Positions 39,654 through 49,800 of a DNA stretch of 64,000 nucleotides are shown in pieces. How positions within the stretch are numbered: the first letter of the stretch is position 1; the number at the start of each line of letters is the position of its first letter. The notes under the pieces are model-generated. The model was not told the origin of the DNA and did no database searches. It saw nothing but the letters and a program-made list of their open reading frames with translations. Made by a program: the position numbers and the translations under genes. Source of the DNA: Halorientalis sp. LT38 (lineage in GTDB: Archaea > Halobacteriota > Halobacteria > Halobacteriales > Haloarculaceae); the NCBI RefSeq assembly GCF_037031225.1, contig NZ_JAYEZN010000001.1:2170001-2234000 (forward strand), in the 5' to 3' direction.

Positions 39654-41750
39654 ATGGCGCGCGCGGAGGATACGGAAGTGATCGATCTCTTCGAGGAGTT
39701 CTACCGCAACTACTACCGCAACGAGATCGGCGAGCTCGCCCAGAAGTACCCCAACGAACAGAAATCTCTCTACGTCGACTGGCAGGAACTCTACCGGTTC
39801 GACCCGGACCTGGCCCAGGACTTTCGCAACCACCCCGCCCAGTTCCAGGACTACGCCGAAGAGGCCCTGCGACTCTACGACTTACCCGTCGACGTCAAAC
39901 TCGGCCAGGCCCACGTCCGCGTCGAGAACCTCCCCGAGAGCACCGACATCCGGGAGATCCGCGCCGACCACCGCGGCAAACTCATCTCCGTCCAGGGCAT
40001 CGTCCGGAAGGCCACCGACGTCCGGCCGAAGGTGACCACCGCCGCCTTCGAGTGCCAGCGCTGTGGCACCCTCACCCGCATCCCCCAGACGGCCGGCGAC
40101 TTCCAGGAACCCCACGAGTGCCAGGGCTGTGAACGCCAGGGCCCGTTCCGAATCAACTACGACCAGTCGGAGTTCGTCGACGCCCAGAAGCTCCGGGTCC
40201 AGGAGAGCCCGGAGGGCCTGCGCGGCGGCGAGACGCCACAGAGCATCGACGTCAACATCGAGGACGACATCACCGGCGAGGTGACCGCGGGCGACCACGT
40301 CCGCGTCAGCGGCGAACTCAACCTCGACCAGCAGGGGAGCCAGCAGGAGAAATCGCCCATGTTCGACGTCTACATGGACGGCTCCTCGGTCACCATCGAG
40401 GACGAGCAGTTCGAGGACATGGACATCACGACCGAGGACAAAAAGGAGATCGTCGCCCTCTCCGAGGAAGACGACATCTACGAGCAGATGGTCGACTCCA
40501 TCGCCCCCTCGATCTACGGCTACCGCCAGGCCAAACTGGCGATGATCCTCCAGCTGTTCTCCGGCGTCACCAAACACCTCCCCGACGAATCGCGGATCCG
40601 GGGCGACCTGCACATGCTTCTCATCGGGGACCCGGGTACCGGGAAGTCTCAAATGTTGCAATATATCCGAGAGATCGCTCCACGTTCTGTCTATACGTCA
40701 GGTAAGGGCTCGTCCTCGGCGGGGCTCACTGCGGCCGCAGTCCGCGACGACTTCGGCGACGGGCAGCAGTGGACACTGGAGGCTGGAGCGCTCGTACTGG
40801 CCGATCAGGGCATCGCAGCTGTCGACGAGCTCGACAAGATGCGACCGGAAGACCGGTCGGCGATGCACGAAGCACTGGAGCAGCAGAGCATTAGTGTAAG
40901 CAAGGCAGGGATTAACGCCACGCTGAAAAGTCGCTGCTCGCTCCTGGGTGCGGCCAACCCGAAGTACGGTCGGTTCGACCAGTACGAGTCCATCGCGGAG
41001 CAGATCGACCTGGAACCAGCGCTGATCTCCCGGTTCGACCTGATCTTCACGGTGACGGACAAGCCCGACGAGGAGGAAGACCGGAACCTCGCGGAACACA
41101 TCCTGACGACCAACTACGCGGGGGAGCTCAACACCCATCGGACGGAGACGAGTGCCTCGGATTACACGGAAGAGGAGGTCGCGCGGGTGACCGACGAGGT
41201 GGCGCCGGAGATCGAGGCGGAACTCCTCCGGAAGTACGTCGCCTACGCGAAGCGGAACGTCTTCCCGACGATGACGGAGGAGGCGAAGACGGAGATTCGC
41301 GAGTTCTACGTCGACCTGCGCTCGCGGGGGACCGACGAGGACGCGCCGGTGCCGGTGACGGCCCGGAAACTGGAGGCGCTGGTCAGGCTGGCGGAGGCCA
41401 GCGCCCGGATTCGGCTCTCCGATACCGTGGAGGTCGACGACGCCCGGCGGGTCATCGAGATCGTCCAGCGGACGCTGGAGGACATCGGGATGGACCCGGA
41501 GACGGGCGAACTCGACGCGGACGTGATCGAGACGGGGACCTCGAAGACCCAGCGCGACCGGATCAAGAACCTGAAGACGCTGATCGGCGACATCGAGGAC
41601 GAGTACGACGAGGGGGCGCCGGTCGAGCGGGTGCTCGAACGCGCCGAGGAGGCGGGGATGGAGCGCTCGAAGGCCGAACACGAGATCGACAAGCTCAAAC
41701 AGCAAGGCGAGGTGTACGAGCCCCGCAACGACCACCTCCGGACCACATAA
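39654..41750 (+). CDS. mcm: replicative helicase MCM
   Basis: 698 residues from the ATG at 39654. N-terminal domain with a zinc ribbon (CQRCG near residue 135 and CQGC near 158), then the AAA+ domain: Walker A GDPGTGKSQ at about 325, Walker B region LADQGIAAVDELDKM, and arginine finger SRFDLIF. A winged-helix C-terminus follows. It forms the hexameric helicase of archaeal replication. No intein is present, although haloarchaeal mcm genes often carry them. Between about 40630 and 40930 the codon use shifts to A/T third positions, unlike both flanks. The next gene overlaps its stop. Confidence 0.95.
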   Translation: MARAEDTEVIDLFEEFYRNYYRNEIGELAQKYPNEQKSLYVDWQELYRFDPDLAQDFRNHPAQFQDYAEEALRLYDLPVDVKLGQAHVRVENLPESTDIREIRADHRGKLISVQGIVRKATDVRPKVTTAAFECQRCGTLTRIPQTAGDFQEPHECQGCERQGPFRINYDQSEFVDAQKLRVQESPEGLRGGETPQSIDVNIEDDITGEVTAGDHVRVSGELNLDQQGSQQEKSPMFDVYMDGSSVTIEDEQFEDMDITTEDKKEIVALSEEDDIYEQMVDSIAPSIYGYRQAKLAMILQLFSGVTKHLPDESRIRGDLHMLLIGDPGTGKSQMLQYIREIAPRSVYTSGKGSSSAGLTAAAVRDDFGDGQQWTLEAGALVLADQGIAAVDELDKMRPEDRSAMHEALEQQSISVSKAGINATLKSRCSLLGAANPKYGRFDQYESIAEQIDLEPALISRFDLIFTVTDKPDEEEDRNLAEHILTTNYAGELNTHRTETSASDYTEEEVARVTDEVAPEIEAELLRKYVAYAKRNVFPTMTEEAKTEIREFYVDLRSRGTDEDAPVPVTARKLEALVRLAEASARIRLSDTVEVDDARRVIEIVQRTLEDIGMDPETGELDADVIETGTSKTQRDRIKNLKTLIGDIEDEYDEGAPVERVLERAEEAGMERSKAEHEIDKLKQQGEVYEPRNDHLRTT

Positions 41751-42043
41751 TGGATCGGATCTCGGCGCTCCGGAACCTCGAGGAGGTGCTGGCGGCCTTC
41801 GAGGCCGGCGAGACGGACCTCGCGGGGCTGGAGCGGGATGTCAGAGGCGTCCTGCGGACCTACGCGACGGAGTTCGAGGGCGAACTGGCGGCCTTCCGCG
41901 TCCGGGCGCCCGACGCGGCGGCGGGTGCGGTCGTGATGGCGACGGGCGCACAGGACGCGCGCGAACGTGTTCGGGAACTGTTCGATGTGTCCGGCGCCGA
42001 GGTCGCGGTCGAGCGGGTGACGGACGTGGGATCGGGTGAGTGA
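41750..42043 (+). CDS. haloarchaeal hypothetical protein, mcm-linked
   Basis: 97 residues. Its ATG shares the last A of the mcm TAA, so it is translationally coupled to mcm. Two helices (LEEVLAAFEAGETDLAGLER and a shorter one), then strands with AAGAVVMATGAQDARERV. No known domain. Linkage to mcm suggests a role in replication or cell cycle, but only by context. Confidence 0.65.
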   Translation: MDRISALRNLEEVLAAFEAGETDLAGLERDVRGVLRTYATEFEGELAAFRVRAPDAAAGAVVMATGAQDARERVRELFDVSGAEVAVERVTDVGSGE

Positions 42044-42117
42044 CGGCCCGAGCGGACACCCGAAGGATTTTAGCGGCCTCTCTCGAACAGGATGACAGAA
42101 CGTCGGTGACTGCCGAG

Positions 42118-42708
42118 ATGACTGCAATCAGCGAGCAGATCGGGGACGCGACGACTGTCATGTTCGGTGCGCCGTCGATGAGCGGGGGCGCCGACGGCGC
42201 GTGCGTCGATCTGCTCACGCAGCGAGCGCCCGAGGAGACGGGCGTCCTCTGGATCTCGTTCACGAAACCGGCCAGCGCGTGTCTCGACCGGTGGCGGTCG
42301 GTCCACGGGAGCGAGCCGGGCGATTTCGGCGTGATCCTCGTCGGCGAGACGGTCGGCGCGGGTGGTGGCGAGGTCGACTCCGCGGCCGTCCAGCGCATCT
42401 CGAACGCGAGCGACCTCACCGGCATCGGCATCGCCGTCGACGAGTTCGTCGCCGGCCACGACGAGGGAATCGCGGTCTGTTTCGACTCGCTGACGGCGCT
42501 CCTGCAGTACGTGGATCTGGAGACGGCCTACGAGTTCCTCCACGCGCTGACCGGCAAACTGTACTCCGCGGGCGCGGTCACGCACTTCCACATCGACCCG
42601 AACGCCCACGACCAGCAGACGATCGACACGCTCCTCTCGCTGTTCGACGCCGAGGTGCGACTGGAGGACGAGGGCGCGACCGTGCGGACGCGAGCGCTCA
42701 TGGGTTGA
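42118..42708 (+). CDS. RecA/KaiC-like fold protein, ATP-binding motif degenerate (haloarchaeal)
   Basis: 196 residues from the ATG at 42118; a GTG at 42040 coupled to the previous stop gives a longer alternative. Residues ATTVMFGAPSMSGGADGACV occupy the place of a P-loop but lack GKT/S. LWISFTKPASACLDRWR, GIAVCFDSLTALLQYVDLE and FHIDPNAHD then follow the RecA/KaiC order (Walker-B-like CFDSL). Probably a non-catalytic regulator. A GATTTTAG element at about 42066-42073 could be its promoter. Confidence 0.7.
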   Translation: MTAISEQIGDATTVMFGAPSMSGGADGACVDLLTQRAPEETGVLWISFTKPASACLDRWRSVHGSEPGDFGVILVGETVGAGGGEVDSAAVQRISNASDLTGIGIAVDEFVAGHDEGIAVCFDSLTALLQYVDLETAYEFLHALTGKLYSAGAVTHFHIDPNAHDQQTIDTLLSLFDAEVRLEDEGATVRTRALMG

Positions 42709-42755
42709 GCGGGAGGGACGGGACTTATGCCGAGCGGTGACCTACGAGAGGGCGT

Positions 42756-43043
42756 ATGCCCGAAGAAGTCCTCTTCAAATCCGAGAGCGCCCAGAGCCGA
42801 GCCGAGATCGCGTCGTACCTCCGCAGCGTGGCCGAGAAACTCGACGCCGGGGAGTCGATCACGCTGAAATCGGGGGGCGACTCCGTGACGATGGCGCCGC
42901 CTGACCGCCCGACGTTCGAGGTCAAAGCCGAGCGCGAGGGGCCGACGGACGGCGACGGCGAACTGAGCATCGAGTTCGAACTCGAGTGGGACGAGAACGG
43001 CGAGGGCGGCAGCGACGGCACGGGCGGACTCGAGATCGAGTGA
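42756..43043 (+). CDS. amphi-Trp domain protein
   Basis: 95 residues. It starts VLFKSESAQSRAEIASYLRS, then VAEKLDAGESITLKSGGDSV. The C-terminal strand ELSIEFELEWDE carries the characteristic Trp near the end. Small amphi-Trp proteins are abundant in haloarchaea; their function is unknown. The acidic Gly-rich tail is probably disordered. Confidence 0.8.
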   Translation: MPEEVLFKSESAQSRAEIASYLRSVAEKLDAGESITLKSGGDSVTMAPPDRPTFEVKAEREGPTDGDGELSIEFELEWDENGEGGSDGTGGLEIE

Positions 43044-43093
43044 CTGCGCCGCGTTCAGATACTTTTTTGACGTGTTGGGGCGGCGATTCGACC

Positions 43094-43195
43094 GTGCTGC
43101 TGGTGGTCACCTACTCACGGGAGGCGCGACAGACGCTCCGGAACGCCTGTCAGGCCCACGAGGGGGCGGTCGTTCGCCGGTTCGGGCGAGCGGCG
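43094..43195 (+). repeat. direct repeat, left copy (102 bp)
   Basis: Identical to 51082-51183 except at 43189 (A versus G). The 36 bases upstream of each copy are also alignable but more diverged (both start TTTTTGACGT). The two copies lie 7,988 bases apart and bound the segment with the giant surface-protein gene. Confidence 0.9.
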
Positions 43196-43237
43196 AAGCG
43201 GCGACTTCGATCTGGACGTATTTTAGATATCGCGTAA
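43094..43237 (+). pseudogene. truncated duplicate of the gene at 51082
   Basis: Starting with the same GTG, the first 33 codons repeat those of the gene at 51082 (VLLVVTYSREARQTLRNACQ onwards) with one base change. The frame then runs into unrelated sequence and stops after 47 codons. It is the 5' stump left where an 8-kb segment separates it from the complete copy. Confidence 0.8.
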
Positions 43238-43806
43238 CGGCCGTTCGCGTTCTGTCCACATAGCGGATCGGGGTGGAAGACGTCCTCTCGGTCAGGGCGA
43301 GCCAAGAAGCGCTCAAACAGGTACCCGAGGACAAGTACCTCGAATACCTTCTGGAAATCCTCGAGGCGGCGGCCACCGACTCTCGTGATTCCCGATCCGG
43401 CTACAGGCAACCGAACGGCAAGCGATCGACGGGAATGCTGCGGACGAGAAACAGGTTTCAGATCGCGCAACGGCGCCGCCAACCTATCGTTCGACCTGTC
43501 TCGGTACAGATCGGAACGAGATCTGTCCCGAAAAGATACATTTTTTACATCATGAACGAAAGGCCGATCAAACACGGACTTACTGGTGGAGTGGTGAGCC
43601 GTTCCCGTTTCAGGGGTGGGGCGGATCGTGCTGCTTCCGGGGTGTCCGGGTGATCTGGTAATGAGAGACGGTGTACGCGGAGACGACGAGAGTATCGAGT
43701 TCGAACGGCAATCGCGTATGATTGGGTCGGTACGGAGGCTCATATCCCCCGTGCGTGGAGACGGCCGAAGTGGAATCGCAACACGGCGTTGTGGGAGGGG
43801 CGCCTG
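43238..43806. other. 569-base region ahead of the giant gene, no convincing gene
   Basis: It contains AT-richer patches (ACATTTTTTACATC near 43540-43555) and a few short open frames without protein-like composition. One plus-strand stretch near 43280-43390 (KYLEYLLEILEAAA) could be debris of a helical protein. A GGGAGGGG sequence at 43793-43800 is a plausible ribosome-binding site for the next gene. Confidence 0.4.
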
Positions 43807-46800
43807 ATGCGGTTGCCACAGACGACGGCGAGCGTAGCCGGTATCCTCGTGGCGTTGGTCGTCATGTTGGCACTGGTCTCCACGCCAGTGGTGGGGTCAC
43901 AGGACGACGTTGAAATCGACGTTGCGGTGGGCGACCGGCAGTACGGGAGTAACGAGACAGTCAACGTCTGGGTTGGAGCGACGGACACCGGTAGAACTGT
44001 CGACAGCCCGGTCGACGGCGAACAGATCACGGTCACCGTGAGGCCGTCCGGAGGGGGCGACGCAAACCCGGTGTTCGAGGAGTCCGTGCAGACGGACGAA
44101 CACGGTAGCGCGGTCGTCGAGTTCAACGCGTCGGCCGTTCAGTCCGGGAGATATGAGGTTGAGGTAAGCAGCGTGTCCGGAACCGACAGCGACATGATTG
44201 AGGTAGGGCGGACCACCGATTCCGTCCACTGGCCGAGCCCGGCATTCGCGGGAGAACCGACGGCGGCCGCCGTCCGGATTGCCGACGGGAGCGAACCGGT
44301 GGCGAACGATCGACTTGACGTCACCGTGCGAAACCCGTCGAACGACGATATCGCAACCCAGACCATGACGACGGACGCGAACGGGTTCGGTCGAGTCGAT
44401 TTCACTCCAACCGCTTCGGGTGACTACTTGATCAAGTCCCATGACGAGTTCCTCACGTCACTCTCGGTCACGGACTACGTTGTCGACGTCGAAACCGGGG
44501 TGGACCGGCAGTATGCCGGCGAAACGGCATCTTTCGGAGGACAACTCCGCGGTCCGGACGGGCCGGCCGCGGACGTCACCTTCTCCATCGAGATTACTGA
44601 CGAGGACGGGTCGATCGTCGACACCGTCAACGCGACGACCGACGACGACGGGTTCTTTACGGCGCAATGGCGGACGCCGAATACTGAAGGCGAGTACGGG
44701 ATCAGCGGTGAAACCGCGGGCGGTGATGTCGTCGCGTTCACCGAGTTCCTGGGTGCCAATCGGCTCGAGCTGACGGAGCGGTCCGACGGGGCTGGCGGAG
44801 GAGGCAGTGACGTTACCCTGCAGACCGATGTGGAGCGAAACGGACTCGACTTCACCAAGCCCGGCGAACAGGTCAATCTCACTGCCGAGGCGACCGAGGA
44901 TGGGGAGCCGATACCCAACGAGACCGTCGAGGCGACGCTCTCGTACAACTATCCGGAGATCTCGCTGGAGACGACGACGGTCGAGACGGACGCTTCGGGC
45001 CAGGCGACCCTCACGCTCAACGTCCCGGACGCAGCGGTTGACGGGGCTGGCGTCTCTGCTGACGTGACTCTCGAACGCGACGGTGAGACGCACACAAACA
45101 CCGCGTATCTCGGGGAAGTCCAGCGATACGACGTGGACTTCGAGGGGGCGGAGTACGACACGGAACTCACGCCTGGGGAGCGAAATGACCTCGAGGTTTC
45201 CGTGCGGGACGCGGACGGCGATCCGGTTGCAGACGTTCCCTTCGCGGTTGCAGCGCAGTATGACGACCGGTTCGAGGTGTTCGACACGGACGGCGTCGAG
45301 ACGGGATCGGATGGGGACGCGACCGTCACGGTCGACGTGCCCGCGGACGCCGAAGACGAGGTGTGGCTCAATTCGATCCACCGGTACTCGCCGGTGAATC
45401 ACTTCGATACCGCATCGCTTGCGCACCCTCTGGCCAGCGTGACGCCGACCACGGAGACGGCAGCACCGGGCGAAACCGTGACGGTCGACTTCGAGACCGA
45501 CGACGGTGACGCTCGCGGACTCGCACGTCTCTCGAGTTACACTACCGAGACGGTCCGCTACGGGATAGGTACCGAATCGGACGGAATCGAGGTTCCGATC
45601 CCGGCTCACGCCGAGGACGGGACGGATTTCCGCGTGAGCGTCCAGGCCTACGGGTCCGACGGATCGTATTACGTTGGCGAAACTGCGTACGACGAAGTGA
45701 TTGAAGTCGACGGCGAGGTCACCGTCACGCCATCGCTTGCGGTCGAGCCTCGAAGCGTAGAGACTGGTGAGACTGTGACACTGGACGCTTCTGAGTCGTC
45801 GGCAGTCGACGGGATCGATTCCTACGAATGGGCCTTCGGCGATGGAACGACTGAGGAGTCTGATGACTCCGTCGTCGAGCACGTTTACGACGAGCCCGGC
45901 GAATACGAGGTAGAACTGACAGTGATCGGCACCGACGGAACCGAGCGTTCGACGACCGGGGAGGTGACCGTCGAGTCTGCGGACGGAGGCGACCCGACGA
46001 ACGTGACGCTCGAGTCGACGCCGGAAACGGTCGAGCGCGGGGAGAACGTGACCATTGATGCAACTGCAAACCGGAGTGTCACGTCATACGAGTGGGATCT
46101 CTCTGGAAACGCGACAGTCAACCGGACGACCGACCAGTCCACGATCGTGGTGGACACCGACGGGTGGTCGCCGGGGCAGCACACACTTACGGTCACTGTC
46201 TCGACCGAGGATGGGCAAACCGCAACCGGAACGACGAGCCTCACCGTCGAGGAGCCATCGTCGGACGGACTGACAGTCGATAACGTCAGAGCTCCCTCGA
46301 CCGTGGCTACGGGAGAGGAGGTCGCCGTCTCGACGACCGTCGTCAGTGAGAACTCCACTGTGAGGAACGAATCGGTCGCGCTGGCCGTTGACACCGACGG
46401 CAACGGGGCCCTTGAGGACGTGGTTGACACTCGGACCGTCTCGCTCGACGCTGGCGAGACGACGACCGTCGGGTTAGACGCCGTGGCCTCGCTCGACCCC
46501 GGGACGTACGCCTACCAGGTTGCCACTGGGAACGACGGTGCAGTCGGAGAATTTGAGGTCGTGTCGCACGACTTCGAGACGGCGGTCTCGACCGGCGACC
46601 CGCACTTGGTGACCTTCGACGGTACGGGATACGACTTCCAGGCGGCCGGGGAGTTCGTCCTCGTTCGCGAGACCAACGGCTCGTTCGAGGTGCAGGCGCG
46701 ACAGGAACCGAGCGAGTTCAGCGACTCAGTGACGGTCAACACGGCGGTGGCCACGACTGTCGACGGGCGCGAGGTGGTCGTCGACGCGACGCGATCGACG

Positions 46801-49800
46801 CCGGTGACGGTGAACGGTACGGTGAAGGCACTCGACGAGAGCGATCCCCTCGAAGTGGGGAATGGAACCATCGAGCGCTCGGGAGGTAGCTACACCGTCA
46901 CGTACCCGGGTGCAGACGACGAGGCAGGGCCAGGCGACGAGCACCTCACACTCGACCGTTACGGCGACCGTCTCGACGTCGAGGTGTCGCTCCATGCCGA
47001 CCGCGAGCGAGCTATCGAGGGGCCGCTGGGGGACCTCGACGGAAACAGCTCGGACGATCTCACGCTGGCGAACGGAAGCGTCCTCTCGGAGTCACCCGAT
47101 TCGACGGTCCTCTACGGTGCCTTCCGCGAAGACTGGCGCGTGAGCGCCGAGTCGTCGCTGTTCACCTACGAGAACGATTCGGGACCCGACACCTACTATG
47201 ACCCCAACGTCCCGAGGAACATCTTCTCGGTTGAAGACTTGGACCAGGACGTGCGTAGTGAGGCCGAGGAAGTAGCCACGAACGCCGGCCTGGAACCCGG
47301 GACCAACGCGTTCCGGAGCGCGGTGATCGACTACGCAATCACCGGCGATGAGAGCTACGTCGCTTCGGCGAAGGATCAAAACGCCAGTGCGGACGTGAAC
47401 GAGACGGTTTCGCCGGACGTGCCAGCCGAACTCGACGGCGAGCACGAACTGGTCGTCACGGCCGAGAACGGATCTGGGGATCTTGTCGTGGACGCCGAAG
47501 TCGCGCTCTACAACGAGAGTTACGACGCGGTCGACAGTCGGTGGACGAACGACACTGGCGCAGTGTCGTGGTCGACGCTCAAAGCCGGCGAGTACAATGT
47601 CGAACTGTACGGGCCGAACGGTGCGTTCTGGGGTAGCCAGGACGTGAGCGTAGACGACGGTGGGGCGAGTATGACGGTCGGGCGGCAAGGGCCACGATTG
47701 GCTGACATAGCTCTCTCGGGTGATGAGGACGGCAGTGGGGTTTACGAACAGGACGCCACCGTCAGCGTTCGGCCAGCGGTTCGCAATGATGGGCCAGAAC
47801 GGCCCGTCAGGACCCGAATCACGTTGGAATCGTCCTCGGTCACCGAGACGGTCGTCCGCGGCGACGAGGATAGCTTGATCGCGTCCGGCGACCGACGGAC
47901 CTTCGAATACGAGTACACGCCGTCGTCGGGCGGGGAGCGCCAGGTATCCATCGTCACGGAAACTCGGCATGGCGGGCGCTGGGTTGCGACCGACGTCGAA
48001 AGGTCGGTCACGACCTTTAAGCTGGAGAGCGAAATCGTCGGATACGATCCTGAAACCGGCGAATTCGCGAACGGGACCACGTCGGACGCGGCGGCCTGGT
48101 TCCAGTCGGCCGAGGCCACGCTCCCACACGGGGCGGACGAATCGTCGGTGACGATGCCAAGCGACGACTACGAGAAGCGATCCGACACGGCGACCGACAA
48201 TTATCCCTGGAGTGCCGTCGGTCAACTGGCCTACGACTACCTCGGTGGCTGCTCCGCGACGGTCGTGGAGGATTCGCACGTCCTCACGGCCGGTCACTGC
48301 GTGTACGAGGACGGAACGTGGCTGACCGAGGAGGACCCGAATGGGAACGCCATTGAGGAGGTGCAGTTCTTGCCCGGCAGGGACCACGACTCGTCTCCCT
48401 TCGGCCAGGCGAACGTCACCTTCGTCCAGACCTACGAGAAGTGGGTGGACGGTGAGGATCGGAGCTACGACCTGGCAGTGTTGACGCTTGATAGGCCGGT
48501 GGGCCAGGAGACAGGAACGTTCGGATACGAGAGTCACGCGCTCACGGACCCGGTGTACGACAGTGACGGACTGCACGTCACGGGGTATCCCTCGATAGAC
48601 GCGCCCTTCGTAGACACGAGGGGAGAACAGTGGGACTTCGTCGCAGAGGGACAAGGGACCGACCTCAACTTCTTTCAGCCAGGGTGCTGGCTGAACGATC
48701 GGTGCCACAGATTTGCCACTGGATCGACACTCGACGAACTCATCTACCCAGGTAACAGCGGCGGTCCGGTCTGGGAGGTCGAGGACGGTCACGCTGACGT
48801 CGTGTCGGTCGTCTCAGCGGGGCCGGCCGGAGCGGGCAAAGAATTGGTCGACCCGGTGAGCGATATCACCGCGACGCGGCTCTCCGCTGACGCCTCACGG
48901 GACGTCGGGCGGATGATTGGCAACGGGTACGAGCAGGTGGACGCAGACGATCCGAACCCGAGTCTCGAGACGCCGGCTGAACCACCGAGAGACACTGCAG
49001 GCGCTGCAACCGGCGATCCCCACCTCACAACTTACGACGGTGTCGCGTACGACTTCCAGGCCGCCGGCGAGTTCGTCCTCACGGAGACCGATGAAGGCGG
49101 TGAACCGTCCATCCAGGCCCGGTTGCGACCGGTGGCCGACCGGGAGGTCAGCGTCATCTCCGCGGTCGCGACGGCCCTCGACGGTCGGAACGTGACCATC
49201 GACGCCCGCGACGAGGACACACTGACGGTAGACGGCAATGCCGAGTCACTGTCCTCCGGGGAGTCGCTCTCGGTGGGCGGTGGCGAGATATCCCGGATCC
49301 AGGACCGGTACGTCGTCGTCTATCCCGGCGCGGACGATGCGGCCGGCGACGGCGACTCGCGGTTGGAGGTTTCGGTCCAGGACGACCGCCTCGACGTGTT
49401 CGTGAAGCCGAACCGGTCCGCAGTCGACTCCATGTCCGGGCTGCTAGGGAGTCCCGACGGTGACGCGTCGAACGACTTGGCACGCGCTGACGGATCCACG
49501 CTTCCGACCCCGCCCGCGTTCGAGGAACTCTACGGCGAATTCCGGGATGACCACCGCGTCACGGAAGGGACCTCACTGTTCGATTACGACGACAGCATGG
49601 GTCCCGACGACTATTACGACGCCGACTTCCCGGCCGAGAGGGTTACCGTCGACGACCTCGACGAGGACGACCGCGCTGCAGCCGTCGAGGTGGCCCAGAA
49701 CGCGGGACTCGAACCGGGGACGGCTGCGTTCGAGGACGCCGTCCTCGATTATGCGTTGACGGGCGAGGACTCCTATGTCGCGTCGGCTGCGCTGGCGGCC

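Noticed and set aside
43273-43653. 126-codon frame upstream of the giant gene
   Set aside because: Only the first 40 codons look protein-like; the rest is basic and irregular. At most it is debris.
47092-48792. Long minus-strand open frame inside the giant surface-protein gene
   Set aside because: It is antisense to recognisable vWD and trypsin domains, so it is a shadow of their codon bias.
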